Shown here piece after piece: positions 52,799-62,484 of a DNA stretch of 64,000 nucleotides (positions are counted from its first letter, which is position 1; each line of letters starts with the position of its first letter). Origin of the DNA: a candidate division KSB1 bacterium (GTDB lineage: Bacteria; Zhuqueibacterota; Zhuqueibacteria; Residuimicrobiales; Krinioviventaceae); assembly GCA_034521575.1 (NCBI GenBank), contig JAXHMJ010000005.1:1674001-1738000 (forward strand), read 5' to 3'. The notes under the pieces were generated by a model, which was not told the origin of the DNA, did not search any database, and was given only the letters and a program-made list of their open reading frames with translations. The translations under genes and the position numbers were made by a program.

Positions 52799-54703
52799 AT
52801 GGCCGAATTTAAACCCTATGTGCCCGCTGATCAGACATTCAAAGATTTTACGCTCAAGAGTGTTATATTCGGAATTATTTTCGGAATTGTATTTGGCTCG
52901 GCCAATGCATATCTGGGACTGCGCGTCGGACTCACCATTTCCACGGCGATTCCGCTTGCCATTGTATCGGTTGCTGTGTTCCGTCTTTTGCAGCCGATTC
53001 TGGGAAAATCAAATGTTCTGGAACAAAATATCGCCGCGACCACGGGCTCGGCAAGTTCATCGCTGGCCTCCGGTATCATCTTTACCATACCGGCCCTGTT
53101 TCTATGGGGTTTTGCACCCTCGCTGCTGCAAATCGGACTGCTGGCCGGTTTGGGCGGCATCCTCGGTGTGTTGTTTATGATCCCGTTGCGCCGGTTTCTT
53201 ATTGTCAAAGAACATCTTACCCTGCCCTACCCGGAAGGCACGGCCGCTGCACAGGTTTACATCGCCTCGGATGCAGGCGGCGCCAAAGCCCAAAATGTAT
53301 TTGTCGGTCTGGGTGTAGGAGCCGGTTACAAGTTTTTTATGAGTTTTTTAAAACTGTGGCCGGAATCACTGAACCTCAAACTACCCATTATAAAAAAAGC
53401 CCAAATCGGTCTGGAAGCCGGCCCTGCTTTGCTCGGCGTCGGCTATATCCTCGGCTACCGTATTGCGGCGATCATGGTGGCCGGCGGTTTATTGTCCTGG
53501 GTGGGCTTGATTCCCCTGATCAACCATTTTGGACAGGGACTCGCTTCTCCCATGTTCCCGGAGACCAATCTACTGGTTCGCGATATGAGCGCCGCTGAAA
53601 TCTGGACCCGCTATATCCGCTATATCGGCGCCGGCGCTGTGGCATTCGGCGGGATCATTACCGTGGTCAAATCCGTCCCGACCATGTTCCAATCGCTTCA
53701 AGTCGGATTAAAAGAAATTTTGCACAAATCGAATATCGAGGCAAAACCGCTGAGAACCGATCATGACTTGCCGATGAATATTGTGCTGTTAGGTGTTTTA
53801 CTGGTTATTCTGGCGCTTATCCTGATTCCCACTATCCTGGGTATGGATACCACTCTGCTGATCCGTATTATCAGTGCGGTCTGTATCGCGATTTTTGCAT
53901 TTATGTTTGTCACGGTCTCATCCCGGATTGTCGGTTTGGTCGGTGTGTCTTCCAATCCCACATCCGGCATGACCATCGTCACGTTGCTGGGTACCAGTCT
54001 TTTGTTTTACGCGCTGGGCTGGACCGATGATTTCGGCAAGGCGACGGCTCTGACCATTGGCACCGTGGTCGCGGTGGCGTCATCGATTGCCGGAGATATC
54101 TCTCAGGATTTAAAAGCCGGGTATATCATCGGCGCCACACCCAAACGCCAGCAAATGTCGGAACTGATCGGAGCTGCCACTTCAGCCTTTGCCATCGCCG
54201 GGGCTGTGTGGCTTTTGGGGCATGCCTTTTCATTCGGCTCTCCCGAACTCCCCGCGCCTCAGGCCACATTGATGAAAACCGTGATCGAAGGCGTACTGCA
54301 GGCGGATCTGCCCTGGGGACTTGTACTGACCGGCGCCTCTCTGGCCTTGATGGCGGAGCTGCTCAGTGTACCGTCCCTTCCGTTCGCTGTCGGCATTTAT
54401 CTGCCGCTCTCCACCATGACCCCGGTATTTGTCGGCGGCTGTATCCGTTATTTCATGGAAAAGAAACAAAAAGCTGCAACCGTTGAGGAAAAAGGATCAG
54501 AACAAGGGGTTCTTCTGGGCTCCGGTTTCATTGCCGGCGAAGGGTTGATGGGCGTATTTATCGCGGCATTCGCCGCCTTTTCCGGTCATTTGCCCTATGG
54601 ACTGGGCATCAGCTGGCCGGAACCTCTGGGACAGTTTGTTTCACTAACTGCATTTGTCCTTTTGGCTGCGTTCCTGATCAACCGTTCACGTAAAAAAGCA
54701 TAG
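52799..54703 (+). CDS. OPT-family oligopeptide/metal transporter
   Basis: Start at 52799 follows an AAAGGAAG site; the ATG at 52739 lacks one. 634 residues with about fourteen to sixteen membrane helices. FGSANAYLGLRVGLTISTAIP, IAATTGSASSSLASGIIFTIPAL and LPYPEGTAAAQVYIA are OPT signatures in the first half, and GDISQDLKAGYIIGATPKRQQ with LPFAVGIYLPLSTMTPVFVGG in the second. OPT proteins import short peptides or metal chelates by proton symport. It stands alone with a terminator after it and is divergent from the SSS gene. Confidence 0.92.
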   Translation: MAEFKPYVPADQTFKDFTLKSVIFGIIFGIVFGSANAYLGLRVGLTISTAIPLAIVSVAVFRLLQPILGKSNVLEQNIAATTGSASSSLASGIIFTIPALFLWGFAPSLLQIGLLAGLGGILGVLFMIPLRRFLIVKEHLTLPYPEGTAAAQVYIASDAGGAKAQNVFVGLGVGAGYKFFMSFLKLWPESLNLKLPIIKKAQIGLEAGPALLGVGYILGYRIAAIMVAGGLLSWVGLIPLINHFGQGLASPMFPETNLLVRDMSAAEIWTRYIRYIGAGAVAFGGIITVVKSVPTMFQSLQVGLKEILHKSNIEAKPLRTDHDLPMNIVLLGVLLVILALILIPTILGMDTTLLIRIISAVCIAIFAFMFVTVSSRIVGLVGVSSNPTSGMTIVTLLGTSLLFYALGWTDDFGKATALTIGTVVAVASSIAGDISQDLKAGYIIGATPKRQQMSELIGAATSAFAIAGAVWLLGHAFSFGSPELPAPQATLMKTVIEGVLQADLPWGLVLTGASLALMAELLSVPSLPFAVGIYLPLSTMTPVFVGGCIRYFMEKKQKAATVEEKGSEQGVLLGSGFIAGEGLMGVFIAAFAAFSGHLPYGLGISWPEPLGQFVSLTAFVLLAAFLINRSRKKA

Positions 54704-54710
54704 CGCAAAC

Positions 54711-54739
54711 CAACGGATGCCTCTTCAGGCATCCGTTGA
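54711..54739 (+). terminator. Hairpin terminator after the OPT gene
   Basis: CAACGGATGCCT pairs perfectly with AGGCATCCGTTG across a CTTC loop, 8 bp after the stop. The following TTCTT is a weak T-run. Confidence 0.8.
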
Positions 54740-54791
54740 TTCTTAAAGTTTCGATTGCTCATCATTAGACCCTATACAAGGAGTTTCTGTT

Positions 54792-56993
54792 ATGGATACC
54801 GTTGCAATTCAGTCTCCTGATCAAATCGGGCGCAATTTCATTCCTTCCGAATTTCTGCCCAAAGGCCGGGATGAATATTATTTACGCAATCAACAAACGC
54901 CGATATCCGAATCCGTATGGCGGCACCTGGCCTCTACCGAAGTTGAGTATCTGGTCAAAAACGGCAACCGCGCCGCGGATTGGGATGACATCTGGGTGAC
55001 GGATGAATTCAATCCGGAACAGGTGAACAATACTGAATTTTTCGGCCAAGTCAGAATCGGCCGTCTATCAAATAAAGTGCTAAGCCATCATGATCTGCAT
55101 CTGCCCGTCGGGATCTATAACAGTAAAATTATTTCCTGTGATATTGGCAATGATTCTGCTATACACAACGTGCAATACCTGGCATTTTATATCATCGGCG
55201 AGCGCTGTATTCTGGCCAATATCGATGAAATGAACACCACCAATCACTCCAAATTCGGCAACGGCATTGTCAAAGACGGAGAACCGGAAGATGTGCGGGT
55301 GTGGCTGGATATTATGAATGAGACCGGATGCCGACAAATCATGCCCTTTGACGGCATGCTTCCCGCAGACGCCTATTTATGGGCCAAATACCGTGATGAT
55401 CAGGACCTGTTGAAAAAACTGGGCGAACTCACGCAAAATCAATTCGACTCCAGGCGCGGTTATTACGGCATGGTCGGGACGCAATCGGTGATTAAAAACT
55501 CGCGAATTATCAAAGATGTTAAAATCGGGTCACACTGCTATATTAAAGGCGCCAATAAAATCAAAAACCTGACCATCAATTCCACATCAGATGAATCCAC
55601 CCAGATCGGCGAGGGGGTTGAACTGGTCAACGGCATTATCGGCGTAGGTTGTCACATTTTCTACGGATGCAAGGCGGTTCGCTTTATTCTCGGTCCGCAT
55701 TCCAGTTTAAAATACGGCGCGCGCTTGATCAATTCGTATCTCGGCGACAATTCGACCATTTCCTGCTGTGAAGTGTTGAACAACCTAATCTTTCCGGCGC
55801 ACGAACAGCATCACAACAACTCGTTTCTCATCGCCTCGGTGGTCAAGGGACAGAGCAATCTGGCTGCGGGCGCCACCATTGGCTCCAATCATAACAGTCG
55901 GGCGAACGACAACGAGATTGAAGCCGGCCGCGGCTTTTGGCCGGGGTTATGCACCAGCGTCAAACATTCCAGCAAATTTGCTTCGTTTACTCTTTTGGCA
56001 AAAGCGGATTTTCCCGCGGAACTGAACATTCCCCTGCCCTTTTCACTGGTCAACAACAATGTCGGCCAGGATCAACTGGAAGTTCTGCCGGCGTTCTGGT
56101 GGCTTTACAATATGTATGCGCTGGCCCGCAACAGCTGGAAATTCACCAAACGCGACAAGCGCAAATTCAAACGTCAGCATATCGAATACGATTCCCTGGC
56201 GCCTGATACGGTGGAAGAAATTTTTCGGGGCCGTGAACTGCTCGAATGGTGGACGGGCAAAGCACTGGCGCGTACTCGAAAGCAAAAAACAGACGATCAA
56301 AACACGCACGAGTACATCAGTCTGGGACGCCAAACCCTTGCCGGTTCGAAATGGCCAACCGATCTCAAAGTAACCGGAGAGAACATGGAAAAGAGCAGCA
56401 GACGCAGCGTTGTTTTGAAACCATTACAAGGATATAAAGCCTACGGGGACATGCTGTGCCGCTATGCTGTGAACAATATCATGGATTTCATGTTCGACTA
56501 TCCTGAAATGAAATTCCAGGACGCAAGAGCGCGTCTGTCCGGCGACCGGGAAAAAAAATGGATGAATATCGGCGGACAGCTGATCCGCGAACGGGACGTA
56601 GACCAGCTGCGCAAAGAGATCCGCAGCGGCAAACTCTCATCATGGGCGAATATTCACAAACGGTACGATGAACTGTGGGAAAATTATCCCCTGTTGAAAC
56701 AACAGCATGCCTTTGCCACACTCTGTGAGTACCTGGGCACGGCAGAACCGTCCGATCAACAATGGCTGGATATGCTGGATAAAGCTTTGCATCTTCAGGA
56801 ATATGTCCGTGATCAGGTTTTCATTTCGAGAGAAAAGGATTATGAAAATCCGTTCCGGCAGGCGACTTTCCGGAATATGAATGAAATGCTGGCCGCGATC
56901 GGCACGGTTGAAGACAACAGCTTTATCAAACAGGTTCGCGAGGAAACCGAAACCTATAAAGATAAAATCAAACAACTTCAAGACAGAGAATAA
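54792..56993 (+). CDS. DUF4954 family protein (left-handed beta-helix)
   Basis: 733 residues matching DUF4954 over its length. Residues ~75-420 hold hexapeptide-like turns (DIGNDSAIHNVQYLAFYIIG, SRIIKDVKIGSHCYIKGANK, YGARLINSYLGDNSTISCCE, HNNSFLIASVVKGQSNLAAG), so a left-handed beta-helix related to nucleotide-sugar acyl- and glycosyl-transferases is expected. After ~435 there is a helical region rich in Lys/Arg and Glu, ending in a charged coiled stretch. The family is widespread in Bacteroidetes and relatives, and its function is not known to me. It is 21 bp upstream of the SIS gene, so both probably serve the same sugar pathway. Confidence 0.87.
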   Translation: MDTVAIQSPDQIGRNFIPSEFLPKGRDEYYLRNQQTPISESVWRHLASTEVEYLVKNGNRAADWDDIWVTDEFNPEQVNNTEFFGQVRIGRLSNKVLSHHDLHLPVGIYNSKIISCDIGNDSAIHNVQYLAFYIIGERCILANIDEMNTTNHSKFGNGIVKDGEPEDVRVWLDIMNETGCRQIMPFDGMLPADAYLWAKYRDDQDLLKKLGELTQNQFDSRRGYYGMVGTQSVIKNSRIIKDVKIGSHCYIKGANKIKNLTINSTSDESTQIGEGVELVNGIIGVGCHIFYGCKAVRFILGPHSSLKYGARLINSYLGDNSTISCCEVLNNLIFPAHEQHHNNSFLIASVVKGQSNLAAGATIGSNHNSRANDNEIEAGRGFWPGLCTSVKHSSKFASFTLLAKADFPAELNIPLPFSLVNNNVGQDQLEVLPAFWWLYNMYALARNSWKFTKRDKRKFKRQHIEYDSLAPDTVEEIFRGRELLEWWTGKALARTRKQKTDDQNTHEYISLGRQTLAGSKWPTDLKVTGENMEKSSRRSVVLKPLQGYKAYGDMLCRYAVNNIMDFMFDYPEMKFQDARARLSGDREKKWMNIGGQLIRERDVDQLRKEIRSGKLSSWANIHKRYDELWENYPLLKQQHAFATLCEYLGTAEPSDQQWLDMLDKALHLQEYVRDQVFISREKDYENPFRQATFRNMNEMLAAIGTVEDNSFIKQVREETETYKDKIKQLQDRE

Positions 56994-57014
56994 TTTATAA
57001 AGCAGGAGGACCCC

Positions 57015-58019
57015 ATGACATCGGATTCAAAATACGCACTCGTGCGTGAAATGCTGGACACGGTTGATGTTGTCAAACAATTCGATCCGTCCCAAACCCG
57101 TTCCGTCAGCTCGATCATTTCCAGTGTGGGACGGTTGCTGCTCACCGGAGAAGGCTCCAGCCGGTTATTCCCGGCCAAACACATGATACGGCGGGCATTG
57201 ACCTGGGGCGTTGACCTCAACCTGGTCACCGAGGGCTCACGCCAGGCCGCCCAGTACGATTTGTCGCGTTTTTCCGTGTTCTGCGCATCCAATTCCGGAC
57301 GCACCAAGGAAGTCGTGCTGTTGGCCAAAATGCTCGCGCAAGCCGGCAATCCGCACCGGTTTGCCCTGACTGCCAATCGGGATACGGTTCTGGAAAACAC
57401 CTGCACCCAAACCATCGTGCTGAACTGCGGCTGGGAACAGGCGGTTGCCGCCACCAAAAGTGTCGTGGAACAGGCGCTGGTCTATGACTCGATTCTCTGG
57501 AATATCGCGGGAAAAGATATGAAACCCGCCCTGCCGAAACTGGCCGACGCGATACAGAACGCACTGACCCTGAAAATTGATCCGGATATTATTAAAACAG
57601 CAGCCCAGGCGCCGACCATCTATTTCGCCGGATACAATGACGGCGCCGCCGAAGAATTGACACTGAAAACCAACGAAATTACGCGTGAAAAATCCGATTT
57701 CCTGGAAGGGACCTATGCGGTTCACGGCATCGAAGAAGTCATGAACGCCGAGGATATCGTGTTTGTCATGAATCCGATCGATGATGAAATCGAAAAATTC
57801 CAGGACGTGCTGGTCAAGGGCGTCGGTTTGAACGTTGTGGCGGTGGCGGACCGGGACACGCCGTTTCCGACCATCAAGGTGCCGCATGTGGATGAATTTA
57901 TGCCCTATATCTATTTGTGCGCCGGATGGAATCTGTTGGTGGATATCGGACTGCATCTGAATATTGATCTGGATAAACCGGAAAGAGCGCGCAAGGTGGG
58001 GAACGAGTTTACCGGGTGA
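57015..58019 (+). CDS. SIS-domain sugar isomerase-type protein
   Basis: 334 residues, preceded by AGGAGG. It contains two SIS (sugar isomerase) modules: LLTGEGSSRLFPAKHMIRRA and FSVFCASNSGRTKEVVLLAK in the first, and TIYFAGYNDGAAEELTLKTN with the C-terminal YIYLCAGWNLLVDIGLHLNI in the second. The SGRTKE loop would bind the phosphate of a phosphosugar. It belongs to the GlmS/AgaS superfamily by fold but lacks the glutaminase domain. Its neighbour DUF4954 suggests a pathway with an amino or keto sugar phosphate. Specific activity is unknown. Confidence 0.85.
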   Translation: MTSDSKYALVREMLDTVDVVKQFDPSQTRSVSSIISSVGRLLLTGEGSSRLFPAKHMIRRALTWGVDLNLVTEGSRQAAQYDLSRFSVFCASNSGRTKEVVLLAKMLAQAGNPHRFALTANRDTVLENTCTQTIVLNCGWEQAVAATKSVVEQALVYDSILWNIAGKDMKPALPKLADAIQNALTLKIDPDIIKTAAQAPTIYFAGYNDGAAEELTLKTNEITREKSDFLEGTYAVHGIEEVMNAEDIVFVMNPIDDEIEKFQDVLVKGVGLNVVAVADRDTPFPTIKVPHVDEFMPYIYLCAGWNLLVDIGLHLNIDLDKPERARKVGNEFTG

Positions 58020-58090
58020 GAAAAAACACATTCACATCAACCCCATAGTCGCCCGATAAAGGGTTGAGTGATAAAAACTGCAGGTGAATT

Positions 58091-58125
58091 AAATGGGCAG
58101 GACAGATAATAAATCCTGTCCATTT
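58091..58125 (+). terminator. Hairpin between the SIS gene and the polysaccharide locus
   Basis: AAATGGGCAGGA pairs with TCCTGTCCATTT (one mismatch) across an 11-nt loop. It lies 70 bp after the SIS gene and is followed by TTTGCGTTTTAA, so it may end that transcript. Confidence 0.6.
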
Positions 58126-58156
58126 GCGTTTTAACTTTAAGCGAACGGTATGAAAA

Positions 58157-59467
58157 ATGAATTTATCCATTTTTGGATTGGGCTATGTGGGCTGCGTAGG
58201 TATGGGTTGTTTTTCTCAGCTGGGCAACACTGTGATTGGTGTGGACAGGCAAAAGGATAAAGTCCGAATGATCAATCAAGGCATTGCGACAATTGAAGAA
58301 AAAGGAATCGATGAACTTGTTAAAACAGGCAGACAAGAAAACCGGATAAAGGCGACGGTTGATGCCGAATATGCAGTTTTGCATTCTGAGATATCTCTTA
58401 TCTGTGTCGGGACCTTGAACTCACCTGACGGTCATTTGGACTTGAATGCCGTTTACTCGGTCGCCGACTCCATAGGCGATACATTGAAAAAGAAAAAAGA
58501 GCATCATATTACAGTTATTCGATCTACCGTTCTACCGGGGACCCACAAAGAGATCATCTCTATTCTCGAATCGCGTTCCGGCAAATCCTGTAATAAAGAT
58601 TTTTCTGTCGTTTCCAACCCGGAGTTTCTGCGGGAAGGCACAGCTGTTCAGGATTTTTTATCACCGCCGTTTACGATACTGGCGTCTGAAAACAACTCTG
58701 CAATTGATAAATTAAAGAGCCTTTATCAAGAAATTCAGGGAGAGATTATTGTTACAGACATTGAAATTGCAGAACTCATCAAACTGGTCAACAATTCATT
58801 TCATGCTTTAAAAGTATCTTTTGCGAATGAGATTGGCAGAATCTGCAACAGACTTGGGGTGAACAGTCAGGATCTCATGCAGCTGTTTTGTAAAGACCAA
58901 GTCTTGAATATTTCTCCACAGTATTTAAAGCCGGGTTTCGCCTATGGCGGCTCCTGTCTGCCCAAAGATTTAAAAGCGCTGAACATTATTTCGCATGACC
59001 ATTATCTGCATACACCGCTGCTCAAAGCGATTTCTGAAAGCAATGATGCTCACATTCAGTTCGCCAAAGAACTTATTTTGGAAATAAATAAAAGCAAGAT
59101 CACATTTCTCTCAATTACCTTTAAACCTGGTACCGATGATTTGAGATGGAGCCCCGCATTGGAACTCGTTGAATATTTTTTAGGGAAAGGTTTTGATGTG
59201 AAAATCTATGACAAAAATCTCAATCTGTCAAAATTAATTGGAAGGAACAAAAGCTATTTGCTGGAAAGGCTGCCACATATTGAAGGTGTTTTGGTGGATT
59301 CTATAGAGGAAGCTGTTAAATTTGGTGATATTATTGTGATTGCTAACAAAGAACCATATATCTATAATTTTCTAATACCGAACAACTTGATCCAGGGCAA
59401 ACTTTATATAGATTTAGTCGGTATGCTAAAGGGTGACACAAGGGAAAATGTTTACAGAATTTACTAA
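58157..59467 (+). CDS. UDP-glucose/GDP-mannose-type nucleotide-sugar 6-dehydrogenase
   Basis: 436 residues. GLGYVG (residues 7-12) is the NAD-binding loop, RSTVLPGTH and NPEFLREGTAVQDFL the substrate boxes, LIKLVNNSFHALKVSFANEI the central helix, and YGGSCLPKD the catalytic region with Cys267. It oxidises the C6 of a nucleotide-sugar to a uronic acid. The style resembles AlgD-like GDP-mannose dehydrogenases, but sugar identity is not settled. It leads the polysaccharide locus and is convergent with the flippase gene. Its product would supply uronate residues for the capsule or O-polysaccharide. Confidence 0.9.
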   Translation: MNLSIFGLGYVGCVGMGCFSQLGNTVIGVDRQKDKVRMINQGIATIEEKGIDELVKTGRQENRIKATVDAEYAVLHSEISLICVGTLNSPDGHLDLNAVYSVADSIGDTLKKKKEHHITVIRSTVLPGTHKEIISILESRSGKSCNKDFSVVSNPEFLREGTAVQDFLSPPFTILASENNSAIDKLKSLYQEIQGEIIVTDIEIAELIKLVNNSFHALKVSFANEIGRICNRLGVNSQDLMQLFCKDQVLNISPQYLKPGFAYGGSCLPKDLKALNIISHDHYLHTPLLKAISESNDAHIQFAKELILEINKSKITFLSITFKPGTDDLRWSPALELVEYFLGKGFDVKIYDKNLNLSKLIGRNKSYLLERLPHIEGVLVDSIEEAVKFGDIIVIANKEPYIYNFLIPNNLIQGKLYIDLVGMLKGDTRENVYRIY

Positions 59468-59554
59468 AGCCGACATTGTCTTTTTCGCTTTCTTTAGGTC
59501 AATCACTGCTTCTTTTTTAGGAACAAAATAATTTTGGGGAGCATACGGACAAGA

Positions 59555-61018
59555 TTATAATACTGCAATTCTTTCAAGATCGAAAAGTACTGCCATGTAT
59601 AAAATTATTCCAGAGGGGATCAATAAAAAAACAACAACTATCAAATTACTGAAAAAGGAAGAGGATATATTTAAAAATATTCCAAATATTATAGACGCTG
59701 CAGCCACTTTTACTATAGATTTAACTGGAGGTATCCATTCAAGAATAGGTCGAGATAGCAAATATACAGCAATAAAATAGCACACATATGCTATCAAAGC
59801 TGAAATTGCTGCACCAAAGTATCCCAACTTGGGTATCAGAATAAAATTCAAAGAAACATTTGTAATACTACCAATTAAAGCAACCAGTGTAATTTTATAA
59901 CTTTGTTTTTGTAATTCAAACCCTTTGATTAGATATTGGCTCAACCCGAATAAAAATATACCCAGTGCTATCATAGGCAGCACTGTAGAACCTTCAATAA
60001 ATGAACGATCTGAGAAAATCAGCAATATGTGCTTTGGGATACTGACGAGAATTGTCAATAGTGGTGAACAAATCAGGAAAAAAAAGCGTGTCTGCCCGGT
60101 TATAAGCTGCTGAGTTCTAAAATTACCATTTTTTTCCCAACTGTCAATAATAAGCGGATATGCAGCTAACATTAAAATCATATAAACAAACTTCAGAGTA
60201 TTTTCGGATATCGTATACCCTACAGAATATAGGCCAACCTGAGAAGCATCAGCCAAAATGCCAATTAAATATCGATCAGAAAGCGAGAGCACCCAAAAGG
60301 ATAGAAAGGATAGGCTGAATGGTAAACCATATTTAATAAACTCTTTCATTAAATTAAATGAAACTGCTTTAAACTTGAGTACAGATTTCAAATTTAAATT
60401 GAAGGTTATAAAACCAAACACGAACAATGATACGACAGAGAAAGCGATAAAAACTGCTTCTGCCTTGACCCCCCAATATAAGACTAATATAACACTGACA
60501 ATGAACTTGCCTAAGGAAAAAAGACTCCATAATATTGAATAAAGTTTTGCTCTAAAAGATGCTCTGTAGACTTGAATGAATATCATAAAAAAAGAACTGG
60601 CAAAGGAAGCTATAATTACCATATTCAATATACCAAACAATTGTAAACTTAATTTGGACTTGAAAACTAGAACATTAAGAACAAAACTGAAAAGCGTTAC
60701 TATTACGATTCCAACAAATGATGTAATAACTAGTGTAGAAAGGAAAATATCTAGTTTATTTCGATTTTTATAGGCAATATAAAATCGCGACACACTGGAT
60801 GATAACCACATAACAGAAAAAACTTGAATAAAACCAAAAGTGGACAATCCAATTTGATAATATCCATATTCTTCTTGTGAAAAATATGCGGTAAGAAATC
60901 TAATGAGAAGTAATCCCAAAATCCCAGGGATTAATTTCGATGGTATGTAAACAAAAGAACTTTTGAGAGTATTTTTAAGACGATTATTTAAATCAACATT
61001 ACTTTCAGACTTGTTCAT
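59555..61018 (-). CDS. Wzx-type oligosaccharide flippase
   Basis: Start at 61018 follows GAGAAG by 6 bp; the ATG at 61072 has no clear site. 487 residues with about fourteen helices of the polysaccharide-biosynthesis (MVF) superfamily: SFVYIPSKLIPGILGLLLIRF at the start, KAVSFNLMKEFIKYGLPFSL, SLSDRYLIGILADASQVGLYS, and LIPKLGYFGAAISALIAYVC. It moves lipid-linked repeat units across the inner membrane. The gene start overlaps the end of the ligase/polymerase gene by 14 bp. AT-rich relative to the flanking genes, as usual for surface polysaccharide loci and possibly acquired. Confidence 0.85.
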   Translation of the reverse strand: MNKSESNVDLNNRLKNTLKSSFVYIPSKLIPGILGLLLIRFLTAYFSQEEYGYYQIGLSTFGFIQVFSVMWLSSSVSRFYIAYKNRNKLDIFLSTLVITSFVGIVIVTLFSFVLNVLVFKSKLSLQLFGILNMVIIASFASSFFMIFIQVYRASFRAKLYSILWSLFSLGKFIVSVILVLYWGVKAEAVFIAFSVVSLFVFGFITFNLNLKSVLKFKAVSFNLMKEFIKYGLPFSLSFLSFWVLSLSDRYLIGILADASQVGLYSVGYTISENTLKFVYMILMLAAYPLIIDSWEKNGNFRTQQLITGQTRFFFLICSPLLTILVSIPKHILLIFSDRSFIEGSTVLPMIALGIFLFGLSQYLIKGFELQKQSYKITLVALIGSITNVSLNFILIPKLGYFGAAISALIAYVCYFIAVYLLSRPILEWIPPVKSIVKVAAASIIFGIFLNISSSFFSNLIVVVFLLIPSGIILYMAVLFDLERIAVL

Positions 61019-62402
61019 TGTTTCTTCTCGGAATAATGATCTCAGACCTAACTTTAAGGTACACAATTTCAACAGCCGATATCATAAAGGCCCATACTAT
61101 TGTAAATTGATAAATAATTGAACATACACTTGTAATAGAAGCAATGTACAGTCCAATAAAACCAGAAAGTAATGATGCAGTGATATATTTAATAAATAAA
61201 TCCTGCGTATTTTTAAAAGCATAAAAACCTTTTTTAAACACTTTGAAACCAATCAAAAGAAAAGTCAATAATCCAACGAGACCCATCTTCCAAAAGATAT
61301 AAATATAAGTGCAGTCCACTTGGTAAGGATACGTCATATAAATTGAATTTCGATCATAAGATGCACCAAGACCTTTGCCAAATAGAATATCGACAATGCT
61401 TCCCTGCATTTGTTGCCAAGCCCGTCTTGTATCAGAGATGCGCATAATAATAGAATCATCTCCCATTACATCTGTAAAAGAAAGCCCTCGATTTAATAGA
61501 GACACAATAGCGGAACCAATAAAAAGCTGGTCAATTATCAGTATAGTTATAACCAAGGTTGTCATTATCAGTATTAAGAGAACAATAAACTTTAAGATTT
61601 TCTGAAATGAAAACTTGTCTCGATTCAACGCAAGAAAAACTACAGCAAATGAGGATATCAAAAATCCCAGCCAAAGCCCACGCCATTGACTGATTAAAAC
61701 CATTGCAATAATAGGAAACGCGGCTATAATCGATAAAATTTTAATCCAGATTCTTTTTTGAAAAAAGATATTGCTAACGAGAACGGGAACTGTGAATAAA
61801 GCAATATAAGGCTGACGAGTTACAATACGCTGGAGAGCAATAGTGGCGATCTTTCCTTCTTGGAAAGTAAGTAACAGATATTCAATTGAAACAATGAAAG
61901 AAAAAATCACCAAAGCCATAGTAAGCTTTTTAATTTGCAACAAAGACTTGTTGCGAAGAAAAACAAAATAGAATCCATAAAATAATATAAAGACCCCTTC
62001 AGTTATGACATGATAATATGCATATCCTTCCAAAAGGCCTCTCAATAAAGATACAGCAGCAATAACAAGAAATACAATGAGTAGATCGTCAAGGTCATGC
62101 AATTGAGTTCCGCTTTTTTCTCTGGTTAGCAAGTTATCCATCCAAATCCATAACAGAACAAAAAAAAGAAGTAACAACAAAACTGGTATTTTTATATAAA
62201 AACCATGAAAAAAATCATAATCTGCTCCAAAGGAGCTTGGCAGTATTATTATATAAAGAAATAAAAGTATGATTGTATTTTCGACCGAAAATAATAACCA
62301 ATATAATAAAGCAGCTGCCCCAATTAACCCAATAATATATAAATAACTATTAAAATGTAAATAAAAGAAAGAGAACCGCAACAAACAATAAATGAAAAAC
62401 AA
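61005..62402 (-). CDS. O-antigen ligase/polymerase-family protein
   Basis: 465 residues with about twelve helices. A periplasmic loop with RAWQQMQGSIVDILFGKGLGASYDR and NSIYMTYPYQVDCTYIYIFW is typical of the O-antigen ligase (WaaL) / Wzy superfamily. ALVIFSFIVSIEYLLLTF precedes it and VLISQWRGLWLGFLISSF carries the conserved SxxRG core (here SQWRG). It either polymerises repeat units or attaches the glycan. Sequence alone does not separate the two. It is in the run Wza-like, Wzz-like, ligase/polymerase, flippase and is AT-rich. Confidence 0.8.
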   Translation of the reverse strand: MFFIYCLLRFSFFYLHFNSYLYIIGLIGAAALLYWLLFSVENTIILLFLYIIILPSSFGADYDFFHGFYIKIPVLLLLLFFVLLWIWMDNLLTREKSGTQLHDLDDLLIVFLVIAAVSLLRGLLEGYAYYHVITEGVFILFYGFYFVFLRNKSLLQIKKLTMALVIFSFIVSIEYLLLTFQEGKIATIALQRIVTRQPYIALFTVPVLVSNIFFQKRIWIKILSIIAAFPIIAMVLISQWRGLWLGFLISSFAVVFLALNRDKFSFQKILKFIVLLILIMTTLVITILIIDQLFIGSAIVSLLNRGLSFTDVMGDDSIIMRISDTRRAWQQMQGSIVDILFGKGLGASYDRNSIYMTYPYQVDCTYIYIFWKMGLVGLLTFLLIGFKVFKKGFYAFKNTQDLFIKYITASLLSGFIGLYIASITSVCSIIYQFTIVWAFMISAVEIVYLKVRSEIIIPRRNNEQV

Positions 62403-62484
62403 ATAAAATAGTTTTTTTACCTTTATCAGGCTCTGTCAGGAAAGAGGTGTTTGCTAAAGACTTCATATTTTTTATGATTATATT

